A stretch of DNA of 27,485 bases from Saccoglossus kowalevskii (GCF_000003605.2 NW_003116948.1:437437-464921); one strand, 5' to 3'. Shown: positions 11,025 to 22,269, counted from the stretch's first letter. Notes: a model not told the origin generated them from the letters alone. A program made the numbers and translations.

Positions 11025-13290
11025 ACTCGAGCGACGACTCGAACGAGGAGTACAGAATAGCGCCCCCACGGTAGATTATTTTTTCCGCGGTTATACACGA
11101 TTTTAGAGACACGTGTAAGGTGTTGTCCCCTGTTATTTTTTAATTTAATTTTTTCATTCATTTTGACAAATCATGTCATGAATCAGCAATTTCAAAGAGC
11201 TTAGCCTACGCCTCTTCCAAAGCATATGGAATTACCAGAACCACACTTGAACTTGAACAAAGAAGGCTAGATGTTTGTTTATATGCGGGGACCTCTCCCG
11301 AAAAAAGTAGAAGTGGACCACCTTATACCAATTTCCATCCAGGCACAAATTTCAATGGATCAATTAAATTGTTTGGGGGAAGTGATTATGAGTACGTGTA
11401 AGAGTTTGTTTTTGCTGGAAATTAAAGGCTTTAACGCCATTGTTGTGGGGTTTTTTGGAGGGCTGGGTTGAGTGTCGTTTCAGAAAAGACACCTAGTTAA
11501 AGGCGCAACTCTAAGTACAATCTTAGGCTCACGTCGCTTTAATAGTGGGCTATATTGCATTGGAGATGTAGTTTGGACCGCTCGCATTAATAATACGTCG
11601 TTTAGTAAAAGGTGGCAGGCGTACATTTGGCGGTATATTGAAAACTACCAGAGCCAAAACCCTTCACAAGATCAGACGGACCCGTGTATGAAATCGACTT
11701 GTATGACTACATTCGCAGTATTTAGGCTGCATCAAACAGAAAAACTGACGAATTACTAAATCACTGGCTACTCGTATTTTCATGGATGCATCGTTATCTA
11801 ACACTCATGGTCGGTTAGAGTGGCTCTCCACTTCGTAACTATAGAAACGAAAGCAGGGCTACTCACAAGTTGCCAGTATGCTTCAGTAATTTATTTGTCT
11901 CATTTGCTGTGACGTTCCCGCACGAGAATGGAAGAGGTAGATGGAAGTTAATTAAATTAAAATAATTGTGGTTTTGTAACCATTGTGGAATTAGAAATTA
12001 ACTCGTGATTGACACCGTAACCAATTGAGTCACGTGTTTCTTTCAGGGCTTATGTTCATTGGTCAAAAACTATAACACTGGCAATACATATGACATGTAG
12101 ATTTTACGGTGTCTGTTTGTATGCATTTCTAATGCTTCGAATGACCGCACATCATAGTTATTGTATACATAAATCATAAATTAACTCTAGCGGTGACGTG
12201 TGCTCATCGGTGACGCCACCGGAGTCGCGCGCCGTACGAAAACACGTGCCAACATAACTAATGGAAATCTACGCATACCTACTACTTTGTCCCCCATTGT
12301 TATATATAAAAATCATCGTTATCAAAATTCGCACCCAGTCTCATTTTATGTTCTATGAAACATGACGATTCTGGAATTAGCGCACTTTCTGTCTACAGTT
12401 CATTCATCCTATATTTCAATGTTAATGCAACTGGCTGAGTGGCGTGTTTCTGTGAATAACAGAATGAGGATGGAATTAAATTGTTTTGTTAAAATTATCG
12501 TGATATGCACACCTTTAGTGTTAGCGGATTTTCCGCGTCCGGAGACAGCTATATGTGTTGTACTATGCGTGAACTCAGTGTACTAAGATGCAGGCCGACC
12601 GGTGATGTTATCATGTAATGTTTTGTTCATTTATTTCCTTATAAAATTATCTAACTCGAAGGTGTTTCTCTATTTTCAGAAAGTGTAGTATATCCTTTAG
12701 TTTGCTTCTGAATTGTCCGAAATTTCAAACGGTTTGGGTGGGTGGCTGAGTGAGTGGGTTCTGGTGCGTTGGGGAATCGTCATTTCCGATTTTACCTTTT
12801 CAAAATTTATAAATAAAGTTTACAGACTTTTGTAGGTGGTTCGTGTGTTACGTATAAGTCACGTACATGAACAGTGGCACTTTAAAAACCCGTATATCTT
12901 TAGCGATGAACAGCGCAGTACACCGTAAAGGCAATTTAACGTGTTGAGAAAATTGTGTGGTTTATACATGAATTCGCCGGAATTGGCCACTTTGAGTGTG
13001 CGGGAGTGAGATCTGTTTTTGCTCCTTCAAGATACCGACCCTAAAACAGTCGGGGTCACTTCCCATGCAGCGTCTGCTTCCAAATTTGGCATTACACACA
13101 CTAGAGGACGCTAGCGTCTGTCACGACTTCTTTCTGCACATGCGCAGTTGCACAGCGCGGATAATCGTATTAATCAAGAGTTTGAAACCATACACCGTGA
13201 TGTTTGGGCGATAGGGGGCTACACTATTTAAGTTAAATAGTTTGAGAAAGTTTGACAGTGTATTCCCAGACAGTCAGTCGATTCACAGTG

Positions 13291-13446
13291 ATGTCGCACG
13301 TTCCGTACCATGAGATGGACACGCATACCAAGTGTAATATGTATAACAACTACGCAGTACCTATGGATAAGTATTACTACTCATGCCAGCATCAACAACA
13401 ACGGCAACAATATTATGAGCAATTCACCTATCCGCCGCTTCCTATG
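13291..13446 (+). CDS. IRF: IRF gene A exon 1: Tyr/Gln-rich N-terminus
   Basis: This exon encodes 52 residues beginning [10 protein letters not shown], with 9 tyrosines (including YYY at 28-30) and a Gln-rich patch at 33-44. The ATG has G at -3, and an in-frame TGA lies upstream at 13243. The donor is ATG|GTCAGC, weaker than the consensus. Splicing to 13770 is phase 0 and joins two compositionally similar segments (PPLPM then [10 protein letters not shown]), which supports the link. It is also possible that exon 1 is not used and translation starts at the ATG at 13827. Further non-coding exons upstream cannot be excluded. Confidence 0.7.
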
Positions 13447-16400
13447 GTCAGCTTTAGCTTCTTTTTACATTAAGAAAAAAAAGCAATAACGCAAACTGTC
13501 GTGCAATTGACACTGTACCTTGTTTAGTAGTTTAATGGTTCTTAGGGGTAGTGTACAGTTCCGTATTTTGTTCTTTCTTTATTTATTTATTGTGTTGCGT
13601 GTCTGCTATTTTGCATATTTACAATGCGATTCCTTTTTTTCTCAAACCCTGGACAAATCTGTATGAACCTACAGTTCTGTAGATAACGATGACTCACGCA
13701 CGACGGGCAGTACTTTAACTTCATGATGCAGTCGCAATAATCTCCCCCCTTCTCTGTCTTTCCTTACAGTACTCCTCACAGGCTAGCTACAACGGAGATC
13801 ATTTCTTAAAACAACCGCCTTTCAGAATGCTATCTGAAATAACAACAGCTTCTACAAACCCGTCTGGACGGCAGCGAATGCGTCCCTGGCTTATTGACCA
13901 AATTAGCAGCGGGAATTACAGAGGACTGGCGTGGTTGAATGAAGAAAAAACAATGTTTAAAATTCCGTGGAAACATGCAGGAAAACAAGACTATGACAAG
14001 GAAGAGGACCCAAAAATTTTCAAGGTAAACCCCAATATATATATATATATATATATATGGATTGTTTATTTTCACGACAATGCATCTGAAATTAAATTTC
14101 ACGAACGGTGAGTTAGGAATCGGTTTTTAATTTATTCACGACTACCACAATGATTTAATTATCTGAATAATGGAGCGTGGCAGCAGTTGTGTGAGTCGAT
14201 TCGTGACACAAGGCGGATGAAGAGTTCACACATGGTTTACATTTACTTTTTCTAAGTTTACGGAGCTCGTTCATCAATACAAATATCACGACGGGGTGGA
14301 GAGCCAAGTGTGGGGGAAAGGATGGGGTAGAAGTAATGCTGGCGTCCTTTTCATGTAACTTTCTGAGAGTAAGTTAAACTGTATTGTGATAGCCGTGAAT
14401 TGAAGCTGTCACGGGTAGTAAAGGCACGAAGACCAACGTTCAAGAATGACGCTGCCCGGAGATCAGATACGACTGTGTGTTATTGTGTCTCGTGATGCGG
14501 TATGACAATTTGTGTTCGCTGTCTGGCAGCGTGTTATTACGTTTCTCCAGCCATGCTAATACATGGTACGATTCCACGCGTCGCCGTCATTCAGCAACAG
14601 ACATTTAATACCACCATCCTATTAAACAGGGTCACTATGATATTGATGCGTACGATACACAAACGCCATGAAATAACAACCGCCTGTGTTTCGTTTTGTG
14701 CGTAGGTAATCACTTTCATTGACAAAAAACCCACGGCAGTATTGGTATTGTGCGATTAATATGAATAAGCACGAGGTCATTATTCATCTAGCTTCCTTGG
14801 AAGTTGGATGTGCCCAAATGTGCCACCAATCTCCACGACCTCCTGAACCCAGCCGGCTTCAAGTCAGAACCCCGGACACGACACAGCAATAGCGTATATT
14901 TCAGTGTACTTGGGAATATTAAATTACGTTATATTGCATGAGTTACTCAAGTAGTCGTTGAAACTGATCCATGGGCAGCGGTACGAGTATACATATGTGG
15001 CTTGACATTATTTGACAGTTGGACTCGATGAATTACAAAATAATGTCGACATTCGACAAATATTAAAGTTTAAGTCATGTGCACATATTTGTTCACGCAA
15101 ACTTCTTGATGTCAAACAATGGCCCGATTCAAACGAGCACTTCCTCTAAATCTCGATTTGCCAGTGGTGAAGAAGGTCTGGCCACCTGCCAATATATAGC
15201 GCCATCTCATCCCCGCTTACGTGCTTCGCGGCGAAAAAGGGATGTAATAATGCAAATGAAATTTATTTATTTATTCATTTAATATGCTACTCTAAAACAT
15301 GATTGTATCGAGAAACGCCACTGTTGGAAAGTTAGTAGCAATTGAGACAGATGATGATACCATATTTGTGTGCTGACTTGTCATATGAGTCCTGTTACTG
15401 TTTAAGTTTTAGATGTACGCCCCTCCCCCGGCATTATACATAGGGTAGGGCTATTGGTCATGTTACGAACATCACTAAAATACAAACTTGCCGTACGAGG
15501 CATGCCATCCCGATCAAATGCGGTGTTTAAACAAAACCAACATTGATCATTCTCGACGGATTTGAATAATTGTTTTTCTGGATTAAAGTCAAGCCCTGTA
15601 TTATATCCATGAACGTTTCAGTGTTACAAATGTTGGTAGATTTCCTTTTTCTCAATTTAAGTATTTAAATAAATATAAACATAATACTGGACTGTTGTCT
15701 TCATTGTCTGCAATATAAATGATGGCATGCGTTGTTATTGCTGTTGTCTGTCTCTCATAGGCTTGGTCGCTGCACACCGGCAAGTATCGGGAAGGTGTCG
15801 ATGACCCTGATCCTGCCATGTGGAAAACGCGACTACGCACTGCTTTGAATAAACTGCCGGACATACAGGAAGTGCAAGAGAAGACGCAACTGGATATCCC
15901 GGAACCGTATAGAGTGTACCGACTGTTACCAAAGAAACGTAAGTTTGTAATTATAGGGGATCAGAGTTGTTGACGTCATTATATAACGTCACGGTGTTGC
16001 TGCCGTCCATGATACAGACTGAGTACAAGCATGGACGTGTTGAAAACAGATGCGCGTGAACATATTTCAGAAGATGTATGTGATTGAGAAATCGTCATAA
16101 ATTACACAATTTACGCCATGTGTGTTCGTGAACACACTTACACAGGACTCTCGATCGCTATCTCAATGATAAGCGATTTAAGTCGAGGATTGCGGTCAAT
16201 TCCTACTTAATGCTGTTGTTCTGCAGTTAAATGAATCTTTCGAAAATTGAAAATGATGGTACATGATATTTTCAAAAATAAAACCATCTGCTTGGGCTTG
16301 TTACTTCAGATACAAATGACGTTTCCAGCCGACCCTCCGTCGAAGGTGTTTTTTGTACTTATAAAAAGGGGAACGACTTTTTCAGAAATTAAAAGTAGAA

Positions 16401-18427
16401 CGAATGGAGTAATTCATTTCAATGAGGTGTTTGTCCTTTCCTTCAAGCACTTCGTAAATCATATTCATCAAGGTTTTTACGGCGGAAGTGGCATGTGTCA
16501 AACTAATGAACGCTACTTCATTTGCGAATAGCGCCCTCGCGGCGGGGGATGGGTGTTCATCGTTCAACACAAAAAGGTCAAATCATAGTCTTCATTACAA
16601 ATTTCCGGATATCCAATAATTTTCCCAAAGGCCGAATCTTCACTCCCGGAATTCAGAAGTCCATGATTACCCAATACATCGTATGCGTAGAGAGATAAAC
16701 ATCATCAATTTTCAATACTAACTTTTACATTTTGTTCTTACCCCTATGTCCATGAACACCAGTGTTTGGTCTGTAACGATCTTCCTGACTGTAAATCATT
16801 TTGTTTTTCAGAAACGCTTCGGGATGCCAAGGCCACGGTTAAACAGGTATGTACCATTCCATTTCTGGGAAGATCAACTTTCTTTTAAAATTGTTTATAC
16901 GATTTAAAAGTAATATGGCACATACATCATTGGTGATACCGTTTATAAGGGTCAAGTTTTCCAGTGACGAATCTCTTCTCTGACGTCAGAATGACGTAGC
17001 TAGGGTATAGCAATGTAGTATTTTTCATTATTTAGAATTTAACACAGTTCTAGAAAACAGTATTTGTTATTGGCTATATATATATATATATTGATCTTAA
17101 AATCGTCTCTTACACCCACTTACAACTCATTTGGGTTTCTAAGAACCGTGGCAGTGTACATGTAATAACATGTTTACGGCCATACGATATGCGATGATAT
17201 GTCGACATTGTGATTGCAAACGTTGAGTCTGTCGGTGAGGGCGCAGTTCCACGTCACCCATTTCGTAATTTTTTTTTTAAAGGAATGCTCCTATATTCCT
17301 GGACATAATCCTGCGTTATCCCTTCCAATGACCAACAGAAGTACAAGTACTGAAGGGTACTTCAATCTGGGTAAGTCTAGTACTCAAAACACTGACTAAA
17401 ACGATAATAGCTCAGTTCAAAAACATGAATGTAAATGACTTTCAAGTTAGGGTTGCAGATAACTTGTTATCCTCGGGGGCGGAGCTACGTCACGGACGTT
17501 CTACGTTGCTAAGACGCGCACCACTGTACCACGTATTTCTATGGGGCTTTGTGCGCGCTGCTGTGGAACGCCGTGGAGCCGGTGAAAACTCGAGAAAACA
17601 ACACAAACTCAACTTTGAAGTAATCCTGAACAACCAAATTCATATATGTTACACACGTAGGGCTAATCTTGTTACACTGTTCAGGGGACTCTCAACAACC
17701 ATCGCAAAGTACCGTTTTCTGCGAGTTTTTGGTCTTTGTTTTCACCGCGAGGGTTGCCAGGCGGTAGAAAATGCCCGGATGTCCGCCCCTGAGGATAGAA
17801 CATTGTCTGGATAACAACTGGTTTGAACTTTGTTCTATGACAGAAAAATAACGTTCACACACATTTTCATTTTATACATTGAGAAGGAAATGGTTAGAAA
17901 ATAAAGATAAGATTAAAAGTCATTTTTGCGACACTAACCTTTCTTGGAGTATTCTGTGGAACTTGACGTGACATTAGAGAAAAAAAAAATGAATCCACTT
18001 ATGAACATGAAAGTCATCATTAATGAATCAGACAACAACAATACCAACACTGACAACAACGATAGCAACAACAGGTGACTGTCGCAGATCCTTCTTGAGT
18101 GAATAGTAATTTATTTGTATTGAAAAAAAAAACACAGAATGATACATGTCAAATATAAACTGATTTGATCTTATTTGATTGGTTTCAGTTATCAGTCCCA
18201 CATCTACAAGTTCTACTACTTTGAGTCTTCCACAAGCATTAGAAGACCTGGACGGAATTATTCAGAGTGATCTGGGGGCTGCGAGTGATTCACCAACGGC
18301 AACGACTAGATCAATGTCATGGTCAACGTCATCTCCGGGTATTTACACGTTATGAATATATGTTTAATACAAATGGATTTCCGATAATCTAAACTAATGA
18401 TATCTCTCATGAACTTGTATAATCTAT

Positions 18428-18505
<78 letters not shown>

Positions 18506-20922
18506 TATTTTATCATCACTCTTTGAGAACGAATCCATTTTCTATGTCTGCTCGTACATATGTGTAAACTCTAGTTAAACTCCAGATGGCGCTGTCATAC
18601 ACGCAGTTTCATGGACAATTGTTACCTTTCTCACCTTACTTGGAGACTGTGGCTGAGCAAGGGCGCCCTCTCGGAGTTGAAGACCACACGACATTCCTTT
18701 TGTTTTTATTTACTTTAGTGGGGGACAGTCGGTGAATTGATCTTTGCTATTACTAACTATGCCCCTCTTTGTGTCACTAGATTCAACTCAGAACTTCGAC
18801 TGTTGGGAAGAGAGTATCGACGACAACAATAACTCACCATCAAGCATAACAGCAAACTTTGGTACCCCGCAGAGAAATGCCTTCAAACGTCAACTCTGTG
18901 ACAGTAACTATGACTATGGGATGATGATGGCAACACCAATCAAGAAAGTCAAACTGGAATCACACTATTCGCATTTTTCCAGTCCTGACTCGGATGGGAA
19001 TGATTGTGACGACCGCTCGCTATATACGATGAACAACTGCAACCGAATGATAGGTCATCATGACCCACCAGGTACGTCATGTCGGTTGGTTACCATAGTA
19101 ATTTCAGACATTCCACGTTGATATGTGTTTGATTTCCCACGTTTTGCACCATGCCCTTTATCAGCCTACATTCTCCATTCAACCGTCTCAACATTACGCA
19201 ATTCATTCACCTGTTAGCTAGCACATGTAGGTGGCGCAGTCCAGCCCACATAAGCCCAAATAACTGTATAATAATACAGTAATCCTCGGGGGCGGAGCTA
19301 CGTCACAGACGTTCTACGTTGCTAAGACGCGCACCACTGTACCACGTATTTCTATGGGCTTTGTGTGCGCTGCTGTGGAACCCCGGTGTTGCCGGTGAAA
19401 ACTCGAGAAAATAACACAAACTCAACTTTGAAGTAATCCTGAACAACCAAATTCATATATGTTACACACGTAGAGCTAATCGTATTACACTGTTCAGGGA
19501 CTCTCAACAACCATCGCAAAGTACCGTTTTCTGCGAGTTTTTGGTCTTTGTTTTCACCGCGAGGGTTGCCAGGCGGTAGAAAATGCCCGGAGTGCTGTGA
19601 TCGGTACTGACGGAAATATCTTTGGTTATGTGGGACGTAACTGGACACATTGTGTTGGCAGCAAACCATTAACATGATGTTATTAGATGAAACAATAAAA
19701 ACCGCCAGTACACACAATCTTTGATTTTTCTGTATAGATTACGATAACGAATTCCCCGCCGTGTTTATCAAAGTGCACCGTCTGCCAAATAAAATTATTT
19801 AAACATGGTGTTCTCGCCTTATTAAAAAACGGATTTTTGGAGAAGATGCTGATTAGAGCACCAAGCTTGACACACACCTTTGATAACGTTTTTTTTTCTC
19901 TTTTTTTGTTTGTTATAACTCACAGTGCATTATATGCAAGTGAAAATTAGCTACAGAGCTGTCACTGCGTGTGAGTATCGCGTTGTAGCCCCTGGCGGAT
20001 TCCTGCTGACCAACAGTGGTAACAGCGATACACCTAACCAGAATACGCTCATTGATAACATAGTATTCCCTGACTGTACGAAGTGGAGCACGAGTCCCAA
20101 ACAGACCCAGTTGACCTCGACTCTTCTCGGTCACGTCGAAGGAGGGTAAGTTCAATTTTTGTGGTAAAAGTTTGTCGTCTACTCTCACTTTGGCAGTTTT
20201 CTGAAGGCACTGTTATTATTTGACATGCTTGGCAATAGAAGTATTTTCGTTTAGTCATTCATATTTGATATTCGAATGAGTAATCAAAATGTTGGTCTTG
20301 AACGTTGCGTTTAATTGTACACAATTGCTTCTGAAACTAAAATAATGGGTATACAATATGATTTGACTTGAATATGTGATTAATTAACTATTGGGCTATC
20401 TTGAAAAGATTTCATGCGAATTTTCATTTTCATTGAATATTCAGAATTCTGGTCGAAAGCTGTGATGGAGACGTTTATGCTACTAGGAACTGTCGGACCG
20501 TATTCTTCTGGAACACCTCCGCCCCGTCCGAAGAACCACGACGCTTACCACGCAATGAACGAGTCAAGCTTTTTGACTATGGACAGTTCAAAAAGGAGAT
20601 CAACATGCATCTACAGAACGGTGGTCCTAAACCGTCTTTGCCTCACATTTTCTTCGGCGTCGGGCAGAGATGGGATCTCCTCTGCCCATTGCGGAATAAC
20701 CTCATTTCCGTCACCGTGACGCCACTGAAGGCACTCGAAGAACGAATGATCCTAAATGCTTCGTCGCTGGGGGTGATGATGCCTGTGCCACAACACCAGA
20801 GTCCTGAACATGATGTCCAAACCATGGACGATTTTGAACTCATGCCGGACAGTTCGGGTTCTAATGATTTGAATTCGTTTGAGATGGTAGTAGCTAAGGC
20901 CCTGCAGACGTGCAACGCATAG
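13291..20922 (+). CDS. IRF: IRF gene A: interferon regulatory factor, IRF4/8-like, complete nine-exon gene
   Basis: Joined exons are 13291-13446, 13770-14024, 15761-15938, 16812-16846, 17283-17370, 18189-18338, 18781-19071, 19926-20145 and 20445-20922, giving 616 residues plus TAG. All junctions are GT/AG and phase-consistent (phases 0,0,1,0,1,1,1,2). Residues 1-85 are a Tyr/Gln-rich extension. Residues 86-196 are the IRF winged-helix DNA-binding domain with its tryptophan pentad W92, W107, W119, W139, W158. Residues 197-384 are a Ser/Thr/Asn/Asp-rich linker. Residues 385-560 are the IRF association domain, followed by a 56-residue tail. The segments [18 protein letters not shown] and QLDI-PYRVYR resemble vertebrate IRF4/IRF8 as I know them. 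By family knowledge it is a nuclear transcription factor binding GAAA-core sites and pairing through the association domain. The start is the first ATG after an in-frame TGA at 13243. Exon 1 is the least certain part; gene identity is near certain. Confidence 0.93.
13770..14024 (+). CDS. IRF: IRF gene A exon 2: first half of DNA-binding domain
   Basis: Residues 53-137. The acceptor is TCTTTCCTTACAG and the donor AAG|GTAAAC. The exon carries the first three tryptophans of the IRF pentad (RPW at 92, LAW at 107, IPWKH at 119) and ends at KIFK. By family knowledge, vertebrate IRF genes also break near this point, just before the AW motif. The reading frame stays open upstream of the ATG at 13827 to the acceptor, adding 19 residues that continue the Tyr/Gln-rich segment. 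An (AT)n tract begins about 10 nt after the donor. Confidence 0.95.
14025..15760 (+). other. IRF gene A intron 2 (1.7 kb)
   Basis: The largest intron of gene A, splitting the DNA-binding domain. It opens with an (AT)n tract at about 14034-14058. I see no exon-like, RNA-gene or transposon structure in the rest. The short ORFs near 14502 and 15079 lack IRF-like sequence and bordering splice signals. Confidence 0.8.
14034..14058. repeat. (AT)n next to the exon 2 donor
   Basis: About 12 AT units beginning roughly 10 nt downstream of the exon 2 splice donor of gene A. Confidence 0.9.
15761..15938 (+). CDS. IRF: IRF gene A exon 3: second half of DNA-binding domain
   Basis: Residues 138 to the first base of codon 197. 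It starts AWSLHTGKY and carries W139 and W158, completing the pentad. The recognition helix reads [11 protein letters not shown], followed by [15 protein letters not shown], the usual end of an IRF DNA-binding domain. The acceptor is TCTCTCATAG and the donor C|GTAAGT. The residue equivalent to human IRF4 Cys99 is threonine here (residue 164). Confidence 0.96.
16812..16846 (+). CDS. IRF: IRF gene A exon 4: micro-exon in the linker
   Basis: A 35-nt exon between TTGTTTTTCAG and CAG|GTATGT. It completes codon 197 (C|AA, Gln) and adds [11 protein letters not shown], keeping the frame exactly between exons 3 and 5. It is too short to stand as an ORF; support comes from two good splice signals and frame compatibility on both sides. 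Confidence 0.85.
17283..17370 (+). CDS. IRF: IRF gene A exon 5: linker
   Basis: An 88-nt exon after a T-rich tract ending AAAG, with donor G|GTAAGT. It adds residues 209-237 ([10 protein letters not shown] to GYFNL) plus the first base of codon 238. There is no recognised domain; the sequence is Ser/Thr/Asn-rich like the variable linker of other IRFs. Confidence 0.85.
17470..17795 (+). mobile_element. MITE family 1, copy 1 (intron 5 of gene A), intact ends
   Basis: 326 bp bounded by matching inverted ends (TCCTCGGGGGCGGA at the left; the right end reads TCCTCAGGGGCGGA on the other strand) and flanked by TA on both sides, as with Tc1/mariner-type target sites. It has no coding capacity: the 129-codon ORF across it is a by-product. 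A near-identical copy is at 19283 and a diverged copy at 3770. Confidence 0.8.
18189..18338 (+). CDS. IRF: IRF gene A exon 6: Ser/Thr-rich linker
   Basis: A 150-nt exon between TTGGTTTCAG and G|GTATTT, phase 1 at both ends. Residues 238-287 are rich in Ser and Thr ([19 protein letters not shown]) with an acidic stretch [10 protein letters not shown]. By analogy with other IRFs this is a likely activation or phosphoregulatory segment; that role is inference. Confidence 0.87.
18430..18505. repeat. (TA)n microsatellite in gene A intron 6
   Basis: About 38 uninterrupted TA units, a likely length-polymorphic and possibly cruciform-forming tract between exons 6 and 7. Confidence 0.95.
18781..19071 (+). 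CDS. IRF: IRF gene A exon 7: linker with basic/SUMO-like motif
   Basis: A 291-nt exon, residues 288-384 plus one base. The intron before it has a textbook branch-point TACTAAC at 18751 and acceptor GTCACTAG; the donor is G|GTACGT. The protein is Asp/Asn/Ser-rich with one basic patch, PIKKVKLE (340-347). V344-K345-L346-E347 fits the SUMO acceptor consensus (hydrophobic-K-x-E), and the KKVK run could add nuclear targeting. Both are pattern matches only. Confidence 0.92.
19283..19591 (+). mobile_element. MITE family 1, copy 2 (intron 7 of gene A), right end lost
   Basis: Nearly identical to 17470-17780 over about 310 bp, from TCCTCGGGGGCGGAGC through the ATGCCCGGA segment. The right terminal inverted repeat is missing. 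It has the same orientation as copy 1 within the same gene. Confidence 0.8.
19926..20145 (+). CDS. IRF: IRF gene A exon 8: start of IRF association domain
   Basis: Residues 386-457, starting [10 protein letters not shown]. It carries the expected beta-strand pattern (VKISYR, then a PGG turn, then NIVFPDC, then TLLGHVEGG) of the SMAD/FHA-like IRF association domain. The acceptor is AACTCACAG and the donor GG|GTAAGT. The break after LGHVEGG matches the family's L-x-H-L-E-x-G segment. Confidence 0.95.
20445..20922 (+). CDS. IRF: IRF gene A exon 9: rest of association domain, C-terminus and stop
   Basis: Residues 459-616 and TAG at 20920-20922. It begins [16 protein letters not shown] and contains [21 protein letters not shown] and [11 protein letters not shown], all recognisable association-domain landmarks (compare KLFDxxxF and the FGxxW region of vertebrate IRFs). 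The domain ends near residue 560. The last 56 residues are acidic/Ser-rich ([16 protein letters not shown]) and could be an autoregulatory or activation tail; that is inference. Overlapping ORFs on both strands here are shadows. Confidence 0.96.
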
Positions 20923-21718
20923 AACACAAAAAAGTCTCGGTTCAAAGCAGCTTGCCAATAATATGTTACTTGAGTGCGATGACACCGTACCTAAAACAAC
21001 TTTCACAACCGTGAACGGGAAACTCTGGTCGCATATAAGTGTGTATCGGACTACTGCCAATATATATCTTCCTTTTTTAAAATAGACTTCATTTATTTTC
21101 ATATGCTGATCATTGTGCTATTCACCACATAGTTACTGATATATATATATATATAACTTGAGTTGTACAAAGTGATAACATTTATGTTAAATTTTTTGTT
21201 TTGACTTCGTCTGTGGGCGGGTGTGAAACACTACATCGCCAAGATTATTGACACGACAGCGCCACCTGCGACATTTTAGAGGAACTTTATGATGACGTGC
21301 TAAAACGATCATTGGTTGGCTGGTTGGCCAGAGTTTTCAATACTTTGTTAAGCCTTCATTCAAAATGACTTAGAAAATGCGGCTTCTATAACCACAAACA
21401 CTCCACCATAGTGGGAGTAATAAAAAAAAAGCGGAAAAAATGTTGCGTAAGTCGGATTCCTTCATTTGATATTTACCGACAAATATTATTTATACATACA
21501 GTATTTTCAAACTTGATGAAATTACGACTAGTAGAAAAGAAAGGACTAATTGTGGCTCAGTTAGAGTGTCGGTATCTTGTATTTATGTCATGATTGCCTA
21601 CTCTAGCTCCTACAACGTTATATGTACTAATGGTCTGGCATCCACTTTGACACAACATTCTCCCGAGTAGTTCATCTCGGAAGAGTCAACTTGCTACTAG
21701 AATCTGTTGACAAATAAA
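20923..21718 (+). other. IRF gene A 3' untranslated region with candidate poly(A) signal
   Basis: After the stop, the first AATAAA is at 21419-21424, inside an A-run. A cleaner one is at 21713-21718, in CAAATAAAAG, which would give a 3' UTR of about 0.8 kb. An (AT)n tract lies at about 21141-21154. Which signal is used cannot be decided from sequence. Confidence 0.4.
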
Positions 21719-22269
21719 AGATTTGGAAGTAGTAATTCCATTCGCTGGGTAAACCCGTCCGATTACTTTTAAATACCATAATTCATGTTGTGATTTTCGA
21801 AACAAAATTAATTAATGTTTAGTTGATTTCATTGAAAGATTAGTCGAACTTACTACGGTACACATGACATTGCGGAATCCGTATCCGTATTTTATTTGTT
21901 ATCTCGGCACTATGTGGATTCATATGTGATCTTACGGCAAATGAAAGTGTGAGCAAAATCAATCAAACTTCAGACCGCAACTCAAGCGAATATATGTACA
22001 CACATTATTATCTGAATAAATAAGATAAGACAATTTCTCTATATAATGCATAGTTTTAAAGTTATTGCATATCTTCTCAAAAACGATGTATACAACAAAG
22101 CAGTATAATGCATTCACTTGAGGATAGGTAGTGGTGGAAAGACTGATTTTTCTCACTTTTATTTTCGATAGAATTCAGAGATACGTGCCGAGATAGAACA
22201 AAATATCATCATACGTATACAACCTGCCATAGTTACACCAAATCATTCAAGTAAATAACTAAGATTAGA

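Larger units (their letters stand above)
9747..13290. other. Upstream flank of gene A, no gene seen
   Basis: Contains the (TTTTA)n tract and the 24-bp duplication. The ORFs at 11271-11759 and 12362-12586 encode nothing recognisable. The proximal promoter of gene A may lie at its right end, but I see no clear TATA box or IRF element within 400 bp of the ATG. Confidence 0.5.

Noticed and set aside
16247-16531. 94-codon ORF in gene A intron 3
   Set aside because: No domain, and good splice sites on both sides make this intron.
17425-17814. 129-codon ORF, one of the longest in the window
   Set aside because: It lies across the MITE at 17470-17795; the translation has no domain and the other copies do not preserve the frame.
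19352-19717. 121-codon reverse ORF
   Set aside because: Mostly the reverse strand of the second MITE copy inside intron 7.
20422-20431. TTTCATTTTC, an IRF-like double core in intron 8
   Set aside because: Only two cores in T-rich sequence just before an acceptor; expected by chance and likely part of the pyrimidine tract.
20643-21102. Reverse-strand ORFs of 100 and 116 codons
   Set aside because: Shadows of gene A exon 9 and its 3' UTR; the plus strand there encodes a clear IRF association domain.
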